A stretch of 64,000 bases of DNA from Mytilus galloprovincialis (lineage: Eukaryota > Mollusca > Bivalvia > Mytilida > Mytilidae). The stretch spans positions 60,223,078 through 60,287,077 of the forward strand of contig NC_134841.1 of the NCBI RefSeq assembly GCF_965363235.1. The letters run 5' to 3'. The position numbers and the translations under genes are program-made. The notes below the pieces were generated by a model. It was not told where the DNA came from. It saw only the letters and a program-made list of their open reading frames with translations, and ran no database searches. Below are positions 34,648-46,161 of the stretch, piece after piece (position 1 is the first letter of the stretch; every line of letters begins with the position of its first letter).

Positions 34648-35020
34648 ACAAACCTTTTTCAACTAATTTTTATAGCTTGTTCTTATGTTGTACTGTTACA
34701 CCACTGTCCAAGGTTAGAGAGGGTTGTGATCCTGCTAACATGTTTATATACCCCGCCACATTCAGTATGTATGTACCTGTCCCAAGTCAGGAGCCTGGTA
34801 TTCAGTGGTTGTTGTTTGTTGATGTGTTACATATTTGTTCTCCATTCATTTTCTTATACATAAATTAGGCTGCAAATTTTCTCTTTTGAATTGTTTTTTA
34901 TTTGTCATTTCAGGGCTTTTTATAGCTGTCTGTGTGGTATGGGCTTTACTCATTATTGAAGGCTGTACAGCGACCTATAGTTGTTTCATTGGCAATCATA
35001 CCACATCTTTTTTATACTCA
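34648..35020 (-). repeat. 'GATGTGGTATGATTGCC' repeat, copy 5
   Basis: This reverse copy ends TTGGCAATCATACCACATCT at 34990-35009. Near its start it has CTTGTTCTTATGTTGTACTG and CCTGTCCCAAGTCAGGAGCC. Copies 4 and 5 face each other and could fold as an inverted pair. Confidence 0.8.
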
Positions 35021-35627
35021 CTTCATTTCAATTGATTTGGTCAAGCAGTATTATCATGGAAACCCATATTTTAGCGGTAACTAGGGCATTTCTTGTTCAA
35101 CTTTAATGTCAAAACTATAAAAATCTAACTTTTCCTCCATTTTATGGTCCATGACATTGCCTTGATATTTCCAAAGATTTGTTCAAGCTGTACTTGAAAC
35201 CTAGGGTGGAAATTATAGTTCTAACAGAAGTTCATAGGGATGGATTGACATGTACATCACTAGAAGTATACCACTCTTTACAGCAGGGGTATTAACATAG
35301 GTTATGTAAAATCAATTTTATATATGAGTCTATTCACACGCAAAAAATATAAATAAGTCTAAATTGAAAACGTTCAAACATGATTGCATTGGATAAAAAC
35401 CGCAATTTTTTATATGTGTGCATTCAAAACAAATTTCTTGGTAGAGGGGTCTACAGCACAAACAGCATTTTCCAAAAGACCAAAAAAGTGAAAAAGAATA
35501 TTTTAACAAAACGCATCTTGTCACTGGTTCAGACATACTTATATATAAAATATATATAACATTACCTAAACTTTTTTCCCTGAAAAATATAGGCATAACA
35601 AAACAAATGTTTGAATTGTTTTAAATT

Positions 35628-35780
35628 TGTCATTTCATGACCTTTGTAGCTGACTATTCAGTATGGGTATTGCTCATTGTTGAAGGCCGTACCGTGACCT
35701 ATGGTTGTTTATTTTAGTGTCATTTGGTCTCTCTTGAAGAGTTGAGCCTAAATGGCAATCATACCACATCTTATTTTTAT
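35628..35780 (-). repeat. 'GATGTGGTATGATTGCC' repeat, copy 6
   Basis: It is a reverse partial copy with GAAGGCCGTACCGTGACCTA, then TGGCAATCATACCACATCTT. Confidence 0.75.
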
Positions 35781-38700
35781 CAATAACTCAGACAGCTTGA
35801 AGGACATAGGATCTTAAATTAGTCTTCTTTCCACAAAATACATTTAACCTTAAACTCCTTAAAGAAAAACACAACACCAACTTATGTTTCTTGACTAGCT
35901 CGAGTACAGTATATTGTGAGCTGCCATTTAATAAGACAAATTATCAATATAAACATACATTATACAATATGAATTCAATAACTTGTACCAGTACTAGAGA
36001 AATAATCTCATGTCAACCTTTTGCATTTGAATAACTATATGTATACCCTATACGCTCATATCTATTATAAGGCATAAATGGATACAATAATATAGTGTTG
36101 CCTATAGCCCAGCAAGCATAGTGGACAACAGAATTTATTAAATAATTACATACATGTGTCTTAATATGTATATATATATATAAAAACATATGAAAAAAGC
36201 AATTACACAGTTACTCCTAATAACAAAAACCTTGAAATATACTTGAAAAATACTATTAGGTACAACTTAGCTAGTAAAATAAATCTTGTACTAACAAGAG
36301 ACAAAGAGATATAATATGGTTGACATGAATGTAAACTGAATAACTGAACAAATGAATAACTCGATCATGAACGACCTCGCCGGCCAGGAACAACCAAACA
36401 AACCCAATAATGGGAAACTGGAAACCTGGGTCCAACCCAAGGGTCAGGAAACAGTCATATATGCTGCGACCCAATGCGACAAGTCGTCTCACGAGACATA
36501 CTCGGACGTGTATTGTTTTGAAAAATATATAAATGCATGTATCAAAGTATATTCATAATATGAATGGAACTTGAATGTTGCCCTGTCTGCAGTGGGCTAG
36601 AAAGTGATAATCTCAGGGAAAAAAATTTCCTGCCATAATGTTAGTCATGTGTCTTATATCTACTGACATGAACTCATAAAAATACTACGCTAGTACCATA
36701 TATACAATAATTTCTCCCTTTACTACGAAACGTGAGAAATTATACATATTCCAATATGTTCTGTGTCCGACCAGGAAACCCTATTTTAGGAAACCTGTGT
36801 CCTTTTGTCAATGCCAGTGAAACCCTAGTGTTTGACCTCACTAGGTAAATGAGAAAAAGAAAACATAATTTTGTTTGTAAATATGAAAGTTAAAAAGAAA
36901 TCTTGTCATAAGCACTACAGCTATAAAATATTTGGTACAAAAGTAGAAATACGATTAAGTTTGTATATATAATAGCCATTCCACTTACATAAAACTAATT
37001 CAATATCAAAATACAAAATTATGCAAATCTTTGTTCTTTAAACATCCCAAAAAATACAATGTTCAGATTTCAAACTAGAACTAAAATACATAAAGATGTC
37101 ACTTTAAAACCCAAATAATTGGTACTAAAATTCCTACACCTACATGTACATGTATTACTCATACGCAAGAAGACAATCAATTCCTGCTATACTTTTATGC
37201 CTCGGGAATTATTATACATACAATATACATGAGTACAACTCATAAGCATAAAAATATACACATAAAGAAAATCATTATAATGATAATTAATGAAATAATT
37301 GTTAACTGTGTTTAAAATGAGATAAAATCAATGTAGTGGAAAAATGTTGGAAACCTTTTTTGAAACTATTTGCTTGGAAGAACGGTCTCAGGAGATATAA
37401 TTTGGACAGTATAAAAAAGGAGAACTATTCAAAACAAAATACACAATCATGTGCAAATGTCCCCGCTAGCATATAACGTTATAAAGGGACATAACTAAAG
37501 AACTGTAAAAGTGAAGCTGCCAAAATTTGAACTTAATCTGCGTTTAGTGGTAATAAGCATTATATATATACATTTTTTTAAATTTAGTTGAGACAAACTT
37601 ACATTAGGAGAACAGAAATGAAAACATTCAGGAATTTTTCCATTTCTAAAGGGGCATAACCCTAGAAGGGTAACCAAAGTGCTTAGAAGCACAGTGAATG
37701 GTAAAGATTGCTTTAATTTACCTATCTTTTTGGGGGGAGATTTTGCATTTACAAAAATTGTAGACAGACGAACAAAGTGAAAACTGTAGGGCTCCCACAT
37801 TCTAACAAGGGAGTCCTTATGATGGCCGAGATATTGAAATTATGATGATTTGTTTCTATTGAAGTAAAAGAGTATTTTATATCCAAATAATAACTGAAAT
37901 AGCAAAACTTTTTGAATTGTTTGTAAACATACCACTTTTAATTGGCGGAGAAAACTAGTGTTTCTTTTTGGTTGGGGTTCAATAGTGTAAAGAAAAGAAG
38001 TTCAAGCCTCAAAAGCCAACTTTCTGGAAATCTATTTTTTTTATACATGACCCGAAGACTGAAAATAAAAATCCTGTTTTTGTCAAGTAAACAAATACCA
38101 ATTCCTAGTATGCAGCTATATACATTGGAAAACTTTGAATTCATTCTTAAATTATAAATCCTTTCACTGCTGGTACACTTTTTTTTTTTTCTTTTTCAAA
38201 ATTTTCTAATCTAAAGCTTACAAGTATAGGGAATGTAAATAAAAATATTGAATTTATCATGTCAAATCAGCAAATTAAATTTAAACAAAAAAAAACTTTA
38301 TTCTTCATTTATTAAAACATTTTTTTTAAAGTATATATGAGGTTTATAATTCAAAACTGTTAAAAGAAATATTAAGGGTTTTCATTTTCACTTAAAACTA
38401 CTACATAACAAAATAATTTCTAGTCAAATCTATTTGGTGCCATGAGTAATTATTCTATTTCAAGGATATCATGATTTTTCAAGACCACAAATATTAATTA
38501 ACAAACTGATATGATTGCAAAGTCTGTTCTTATAGATTCATAAACTTAAGAACTGATGATTCTACCCCATCCTCTGACAATTTAATCTAAAAAAAAATAT
38601 TTTATTGTATTTTACATTTAAATAAAATTTGTTGAAAATAAAAAACATTCATTCATTCACCTAGTCAATTCAAATACGTAATAATACATGTACCTTCATT

Positions 38701-39550
38701 TGCTACTTTGGTAGATGAGTGGTCAAATTTCAGACATTTTATACTAGACATTTCGGTTTCTTAGATTTTTCCAACTAATGGAAAGACATACTTTCTTTTT
38801 TGTCATAAAAGACAAATATAAGGGGAGTTTTGAAATTAAATAATACTTGAAAATCATCTCTTCATATTAAGTGTGTTTTAAGTTAAATTTGTGTACCAAT
38901 ATTCTTTTGAAATAATTCATTTTAATATTTTTTCACTATTTCAGTAAAATAATCCCATCATTTTTGGATGCATATTTATCTAATTTAAATTATAGCACCC
39001 AGGTGATTTCTTCAAATTGGCACAAATTATCTTAATACGTGATTTTAGTAAAAAAAAAAAATCATTATTGGCTGTATATTTATCTTATTTAGAAAAATTC
39101 CATTGGTGATTTCTTCTAATTGGCACAAATAATCTTTAGACATATTAAAACCTAATGTAATTTTTGAAAAGAGGAGTCCATGAATTCATTTTCATGTTGA
39201 ATCAGTAAAAAAAAATGGGTCTTTTCCTGATATGTAACTATTTGACATGGCTAAAAGTAACATTTGACATTAGCGACATCATTACCTCCCCTGTTACTGT
39301 ATCATATTCCCTTGATAGCAAACTTATATCAGCCTCCCTATAGATCTTGAGGAACCTAAGCTGTCAAAAAGTTTTATTAAGTTAAGTTAAAGGTGTATAA
39401 ACTAAAATTAATAATATATTTTAACCTTATAACAATACTTGAGCGTGTGTTGTAGTAATTTATTAGAATGATCTACTAAATGGTAAAGTGATAATTTGCA
39501 TGTCACAAGGTCAACAAGGGGAGTAATTATAAATAGAAAATGAGAGTTGG
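35781..39550. other. AT-rich DNA, no supported gene
   Basis: Short frames at 36271-36558 and 37495-37800 lack motifs. The second overlaps phrases such as AAGGGACATAACTAAAGAAC and GGGGCATAACCCTAGAAGGG that look like interspersed repeat. Near 38990-39140 a stretch with GATTTCTTCAAATTGGCACA occurs twice (about 39004 and 39108) in a weak local duplication. Confidence 0.5.
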
Positions 39551-40165
39551 TATGAAAGTAAACTTTAAAAAGAATGTTAAATAAAATTTGTTGAATATTT
39601 TTTAATCAAATTTTGTAGAGGTACATGCTTCCAATTGGCTTCCCTCAGAGTTACATGCCTCTAATTGGGACCGCTCTGCCAGGGGTACTGCTTCTAATTA
39701 GCTTTTGCAGACAGAGGTATATATGTACTGCTTCCAATCAGCTTCACAACAAGGCAGAGGGTGTGCTCCCAATTAGCTTCACTAAGAAGTACGTGCTTCC
39801 AATTGGCTTCGCTCAGACAACCATACTACTTCCAGTGTTGTAATGGTATGGATTTGCAAGTCTATACTACTTCTATTGTTAAAACAGTACATAATTGCAA
39901 TTAATTGTCGTCCAAATTTGCAAAAACATATTTTATTTAACATTCTTAATCAAGTTTTCTGTCATACCTACTTCCACTCTCTAATTGTAATTTCTTCTTA
40001 TGGTGACAAATTGTGAAGAACACATTATCTCTTAGGAGTTTTGTACTCTTCTGTAGTTTTAATCCTGATGAGGGTGCTGTAAGAACCAAAACTTGTCTAT
40101 CTTATTAAATTAGACAACCTTTGCATTACTTGAATACTGTATACCCCTACCTCTTATATTCAATT
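39551..40165 (+). repeat. 615-bp direct repeat, copy 1
   Basis: It starts TATGAAAGTAAACTTTAAAA and ends CCTCTTATATTCAATT. It matches 41826-42443 at high identity with small gaps. Its first third is built from degenerate 30-40-bp repeats of GCTTCCAATTGGCTTC. TGAA...TTCA ends recall LTRs, but neither a primer-binding site nor coding DNA lies between the copies. Confidence 0.85.
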
Positions 40166-41740
40166 TTTTGGATCAGAGAAACAATTCTTCATCATTTTAT
40201 AAGGACTTTCTTTACAGTTATCCCATTTGCAGAGGATATGGGGCATTGACCAGCATATAAACTGTTCTAAGTTTAAAACAAGGTGTTTGATAAATCAAGT
40301 TTGATTTAGGCCTATTTAAAGACTTGAGGCTGATGATTAGATAACTCTAATTTATATATGTTTGTCACCAATGTATGAGAAAAACAAAATTATATGAAAT
40401 ATGAAAAGGCTGAAATTTAAAGATTTTATCATAGCTGTTATGTGGTGTTTTTTTTTTTTAAGGGAAAGCAGTTTGCTTCTCAGTTTCAAAATAATGTCAA
40501 AACACTAGTTCATATTGATTTATAAAGGAATCAAAAGAGCAAAAATAATTTAAAGGTCAATGTGCTCGTTTCCGAAATATAAACCATTGAAATTTTTGCG
40601 GTAAAACTATTCTCTTGACTTATCATAGCTTTGACATTGACAAGTTTAAGTTCTGAAAAACTATTAAAAAATTATTAAAATTTAATGAGACTTTTACAGA
40701 TGGCTTATCATTATACATGTAAAAGATTTATAAATAGAAAAATGGGGGTCAATGGGCAATTTTTTTTAAGACATTCAAATGAATAATACCAGAGAATTCT
40801 GAAAATCTGACAAATATCCCAAAGCAAAGGAACTTCCTTAATTTCATACATGAAAAAAAATGTAATTTGAAAGATTGATGCCAGGAGATTGCGAGAATGC
40901 AAGATTTTGCTCTATTTACCCCCTGACGTTAAGGCAGCAAGTTATTATGTCTGCATGTCAAATAGCCGCCTACTTTCAGATTTCAGCTTACTACTTCGAA
41001 TTGTATTGAAAGCCTTCCTTTACAAAGAAATATTTCCAGTAAAATTCCTACACTGGCACGTTCTTTTTAATAAGGGGAGATAATCACAAATTCCGATAAC
41101 CAAGTTGACTTTATCCCATTTCACCGTATATTAAAAGGGGGCTTGTTATTTTATGCATTAAATAAATTTTAGGGGGGTGCTTCTAAAAAATTGTAAGTTG
41201 AGGTCAATTTCGGCCATAACACATATTTACATATAAAAGTGCATATAGAAGCTATTGGAAAGAGAAATTTGATTCTTTTTGATTATTTCTATGCTTAATT
41301 GACATGATAAAAAAGTCTAAGTGCAAAGATAATTATGTTAACATTCAAAGGAGGTTTTTAAGCTGTTATTGGTGTCTTAAAGAGGATAACCAAAGGCTAA
41401 ATGTAAATCATAAATGCAAAACAAAACTAATTTCATCTATCAGAAAAATACTGAAAATTTTTAAATATTACTTTTGGTATTTTCTTTTATGTTAAGGCTT
41501 AATAGAATTCTATGAAGCTATGACTCTATTGATGTCTAAAATTTGTAAATTAAGACTGTCAGGAAAAACTATAGTCAATTTATAAGTGAGATACAAAAAA
41601 ATTGAATTCCAAGTTTTGCTTTTGATACTATCTTTGAATAAAAATATGCTTCTGCTTTTAATTTTTCACAAAATTCCAAGAAGGTTTGAAATGGTTATTG
41701 ATGTTTGAGAAACTTGAACCATGGACTTCAAAAATCCATT
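40166..41740. other. AT-rich DNA between the direct repeats
   Basis: No gene, splice pair or known repeat was recognised. If the 615-bp copies were LTRs this would be the internal region, but it encodes nothing recognisable. Confidence 0.5.
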
Positions 41741-41825
41741 GTATTTAATGGAAGAGAGAAAAAGCAAGTTAAGTGAAAATTCAAAACACAATACATTAAC
41801 CTTAATTAAAACTTTTAAAAGTTTG

Positions 41826-42443
41826 TATGAAAGTGAACTTTAAAAAGAATGTTGAATAAAATTGGTTGAATAATTTTTAATCAAATTTTGCAGAGGTACT
41901 GCTTCCAATTGGCTTCCCTCAGAGTTACATGTCTCTAATTGGGACCGCTCTGTCAGGGGTACTGCTTCTAATTAGGTTTTGCAGACAGAGGTATATATGT
42001 ACTGCTTCCAATCAGCTTCGCAACAAGACAGAGGGTGTGCTCCCAATTAGCTTCACTAAGAGGTACGTGCTTCCAATTGGCTTCGCTCAGCCAACCATAC
42101 TTACTTCCAGTGTTGTAATGGTACGGATTTGCAAGTCTATACTACTTCTATTGTTGAAATGGTACATAATTGCAATTAATTGTCGTCCAAATTTACAAAA
42201 ATCTATTTTATTTAACATTCTTAATCCAGTTTACTGTCATACCTACTTTCACTCTCTATTTGTAATTTCTTCTTATGGTGACAAATTGTGAAGAACACAT
42301 TATCACTTGGGAATTTTGTAGTCTTCTGTAGTTTTAATTGTGATGAGGGTGCGGTAGGAACCAAAACTTGTCTATCTTATTAAATAAGGCAACCTTTGCA
42401 TTAGTTGATTACATACTGTATACCCTACCTCTTATATTCAATT
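41826..42443 (+). repeat. 615-bp direct repeat, copy 2
   Basis: It starts TATGAAAGTGAACTTTAAAA and ends CCTCTTATATTCAATT. A separate 74-bp sequence (GAGAGAAAAAGCAAGTTAAG, then AACACAATACATTAACC) precedes it at 41741-41814 and recurs after it at 42641-42714. The locus may thus have grown by more than one duplication. Confidence 0.85.
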
Positions 42444-43206
42444 ACTCACATGTAATCTCTTGAATGTATCAATGTACCAATTTTGACAATAATATTTTTG
42501 TTTTCATATAAAACCATTGCTATACTAAAATTTAATTTATAATATTTTTGTAATTTTTAGATTCTCCATTCTTAACCAATGTAAATGTTAACTTAATAAG
42601 AAACATTTTATCTGTTGAGCCACAATAATAAAAATCAATAGCATTTAATGCTTGAGAGAAAAAGAAAGTTGAGTGAAAATTCAAAACACAATACACTAAC
42701 CTTAACTAAAACTTCCACTCTTGTTGAAAATGGAGAATCTTTACAATAATCATTTTAGAATTTATCAACTACATTATTGCTCTTGTTTATGCAAGATTTA
42801 TATGAACCGTTCATATTATATTGGAAACTGTTCGGTTGAGTTAGAAAGACCACAAAGGGAAATATGGTCACTCTTGGTCTTCTTCAGACTGGCAGTAAAA
42901 TCCTTGCAAATGTAAGGCATCTGTTTGGTAGTGCAGGATATACAAATTAGCAGTCATGTCCCGTCAGAATGGGGATTTTAAATCTGATGTCTTGCAAAGA
43001 GAGCATGCCAAGCTGTCAACATATTAACAACCTTCACAACATCTCTAAGGAGTATGTAGAATTAATCACACAATTATATCCTTCAGCCACAGTAATTATT
43101 ATCTGAAAAAGAAATACACTTTTCAATTTTCTGTAATATTTTAAGAAACTGAAATAGGCAACAAATAGCAAACTGGGAATAACAATTAAAGCAGAAAAAC
43201 TTTCAA

Positions 43207-43744
43207 AGAGGGTGGTAAAGGGTTATTTTCGTGCAACGTTTTCGGCCTTTTTATTTCACGTGTTTTTGTGTTTTGACATTTTAATTCTCGTTTTCTCGTG
43301 TTTGGTTTGACGTGCGTGCCTCGTGTTCTCCTGTATTTATTTTCAATGTTTTGTGTCAGTACTCTTAATTTCTCGTGTCGGTCCCACATTTGATTAAAAA
43401 GTAAACCAGGACTAAATTTAAAGTCAGTTGGGAGATTGTTTGAAATTATGTGTCTCCAGAATATCTAAAATTGCTATCAAATTAATTATTATGAATAATA
43501 TTTTTCTTTCAAATCAGTTGCGACTAGCGGACGCTAAAATGTGACTGCAAGGTCATCATGTCCATTATATAATGACTAGATGATCTCCAAGAACGACTGA
43601 TTAATAAATTATTTTACTTTTTCCATTAATATTTACGATTGTATTTCTCGTGCCTCATTTTTTCCGATATTTGTTTTCCGTGCAATGTTTTTGCGATTTT
43701 TATTTCACGTGTTTCCGTGTTCAGGGCCCCCTTTACCACCCTCT
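43207..43744. mobile_element. MITE with 16-bp TIR and TCAA duplication
   Basis: AGAGGGTGGTAAAGGG at 43207-43222 is exactly inverted at 43729-43744. TCAA flanks both sides (43203-43206, 43745-43748). The interior is rich in CACGTG/CTCGTG-type words and has no transposase. The superfamily is not assigned. Confidence 0.8.
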
Positions 43745-43879
43745 TCAAAATAATAATTTTTCGCTTCCTAAAACTTGAAATGTCATTCCAGAGAACTTTA
43801 AATTGTAAAAAGATTATAAAAATTGTGGGAACTTTTTTTTTTAAATCTATAAAATAGTTCTTTACCTTTTAAAATACTC

Positions 43880-44690
43880 TAAAAGCCATTTCCAACATCA
43901 GTCTGTAAGTACAAGCTGGAATGCTAACCTGAAAAATAAAATGCTTAGTCATTGAAAATAGTAAAAAAGGAATCACTGTTGGTATACTTGACTGTCCCTT
44001 TGGTATCTTTCGTCCCTCTTTTAAGTACATTATATAGAAATATGTGATATATAACATACCAAGGTGAAAGAAGATGCAGAGAACACATCAATGTGACAAT
44101 AATTTGCTTCCATCCACTTCATTTGAACTTTGGTGGATAGTTGTCACATTAGCAGTTATACCACATCTCCTTATTTTTATAACTTTACATGATGGGAAAA
44201 AAATCAAATGACGTACAGGAGCTTTCTGTAAAAGAGTCACAATTAGAGGAGTTGTGTTCAGAAGTTGATTTTTGGTCATAATATTTAAAATTGTGATAGA
44301 CTTCGCATAACTTCTTTAAAAATTGTCAAATCAAAGTGGTGGTACATTATGGTCAACTACACATGATGGAAAACAATTTGACCAAGTATGATGGCTTTCC
44401 GTCTAATCCCAGACCCTTGACTTTCCTGTGTCATGCTAATAAAAAATCAGCCAATCCCATTTCACCCTTAGACTTCTATGAAACCCACATGCCTAGCTTT
44501 TGTCTTAAATGTCACAGACTTAAACAAAATTTAAGGGCATTTACATAATCTGTAATTAACAAGTTTATAAATCTATTCAATGGTTCTTTCTTACCTCAAA
44601 AGTATGCTCCAATGATCATTCTAAAACTCTATCCATACCGAAAAGCAGTAATTATTGCTAGCCTGAAAAGTAAAATGTTTAGTCAATAAA
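43880..44690 (-). other. Two related intron-exon-like borders
   Basis: On the minus strand GACTAAGCATTTTATTTTTC-AG precedes GTTAGCATTCCAGC (near 43928), and GACTAAACATTTTACTTTTC-AG precedes GCTAGCAATAATTACTGC (near 44655). A third pyrimidine tract plus AG (TTTCTTTTTCAG) precedes ATAATAATTACTGTGGC near 43105. They look like duplicated 3' splice borders with short exon-like starts. No reading frame can be joined with confidence. Confidence 0.35.
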
Positions 44691-45359
44691 AAATTCTAAC
44701 AAAATAAATAGAATCAGTGTTGGAATATGGTTTGCATATAATTGTAGATTTCTTTATTTTCTTGGGCACCAATTCATTGAGGAACAATTGTAATTTTGTT
44801 GGTACTTCATTTTGTGGTTTGGCCAAAATCTGCATACATGAGTCTTTACAATGACACCAGTGTGATCAATTCAAATTTTAGAACCTTTAGCCAACAACAA
44901 AAAAACATTTGACCTCTTACAACTTTAAGCCTACTCAGTGCACATTTTTTCCCTGTAAACTTATTTTATGATAAAATTTGTTTAAATAGAGGAATTATAT
45001 ACGTACTTGTATTTTTTTTGTATTTGACACAAATTATATATTTTACAAACTTGTTAAATTGACAGCCTAAATTTTTATTAATTTATTCTGTATTCTGATT
45101 GTGTAATAGAGAGTTATCTCCCACTGAAAGAAACATTCTTGCTGTTTATTGTTACACTGGTCTCTCTTGAAGTAAAAATTCTATCCTTTGCATTTCGTGT
45201 ACCGGAAAAACATTTATCAAACTGATAAATATCTTTTTTTGTGTGTTGTAATTGTGCAAAATAACAAAAATGTGTGTTGCCTTATAGATAATCCTTATAG
45301 ACTTTATCACATTTTTCCTCATAATGTACAGAATTAATTGGCTTTAATTTACTTGCATT

Positions 45360-45610
45360 ATTTCTTTCATGACAAAGCCTCAGACTTGGTAGAAGATCAA
45401 TGTAATAATTAATCTTCATTCCAGCTGCTATCCTTGCTGCTTGATTGCTTACATGGCAAAGCCTCAGACTTGGTTGAAGATCTTAGTAAACATCTTCCAT
45501 GGAGTTGCTACTCATCTGCCATCTCGACTGAAACTTGGTCCTTCCTTTAAGCTTCTTTCCAGATCTGTGTCAATGGCGCAATTTTCTGTGTCTATGCTCT
45601 TTTTGCCTAT
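45360..45610 (-). other. Duplicated 35-bp segment with exon-like neighbourhood
   Basis: CAAAGCCTCAGACTTGGT occurs at about 45374 and 45458, 84 bp apart, nearly the period of the array upstream. On the minus strand the segment GAGGCTTTGCCAT is followed by GTAAGC. Upstream on that strand a frame rich in basic residues reads HRSGKKLKGRTKFQSRWQ after an ATTATAG. A stop interrupts it, so an exon cannot be claimed. Confidence 0.3.
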
Positions 45611-46056
45611 AATTCATTAAAACTTTTAATCAGTATTATGAAGACTGTTTAATGAAACCATCATTATTTCTGAAATTAATGTATGCAGATAATTATCCAA
45701 AACAATCTGATGTATACATTTTGAACAATCTAAACAAAGTCATATTTTCCCAATGTAAATAATTATGTAAATTTTCATATTGTCAATATTAAGAGTCTAT
45801 TTGTTTTAATAATTAACTCAGAAATTAATGTGATGCATGTTTAAAAAATTTAAAATCCTAAATTGGGGGATCATTCTATTTATAATTACAATAATTCTTT
45901 TAAAATTATATTTCATTAGAGAATAAATTTGAACAAGAAATTATGGACAATTTTGTAATAAAATTTCAAGCGGTGTTTTAAAGGAAAAACTAATTTCTAT
46001 TACCTAAGTTTAAAAAAAAATAGTTTTAAGCACAATTGTAATGACCAAATACTTAC

Positions 46057-46133
46057 ATCATAATTATCTGGCAACTAAAATGAAACAATTTTCCTTCAGG
46101 TCTAAAACTGTACTTTCATCTGGGCTCCTCCAT
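46057..46133 (-). CDS. Candidate terminal exon, 77 nt, downstream of the array
   Basis: On the minus strand TTGTATTACAG precedes the segment and GTAAGT follows it. One frame reads SPDESTVLDLKENCFILVAR and a TAA, closely matching the segment at 53606-53685 (PDESSVIHLKEDGFILVAR and TAA). Between the two copies the differences are mostly conservative (Ser/Thr, Ile/Leu, Asp/Asn), and the reading frame and stop are kept. That suggests coding constraint. I do not recognise the protein. Confidence 0.45.
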
Positions 46134-46161
46134 CTGTAATACAAACTTAAATCATCTTAAC

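Noticed and set aside
36271..36558. Overlapping frames on both strands near 36.4 kb
   Set aside because: The slightly GC-richer stretch opens frames on both strands; neither shows a domain.
39625..42291. Duplicated gene encoding LPIGFAQ-type repeats
   Set aside because: The frames come from degenerate GCTTCCAATTGGCTTC repeats and are not maintained over the 615-bp unit.
39551..42443. Full LTR retrotransposon with 615-bp LTRs
   Set aside because: No primer-binding site, purine tract or gag-pol was found between the copies, and no target duplication outside.
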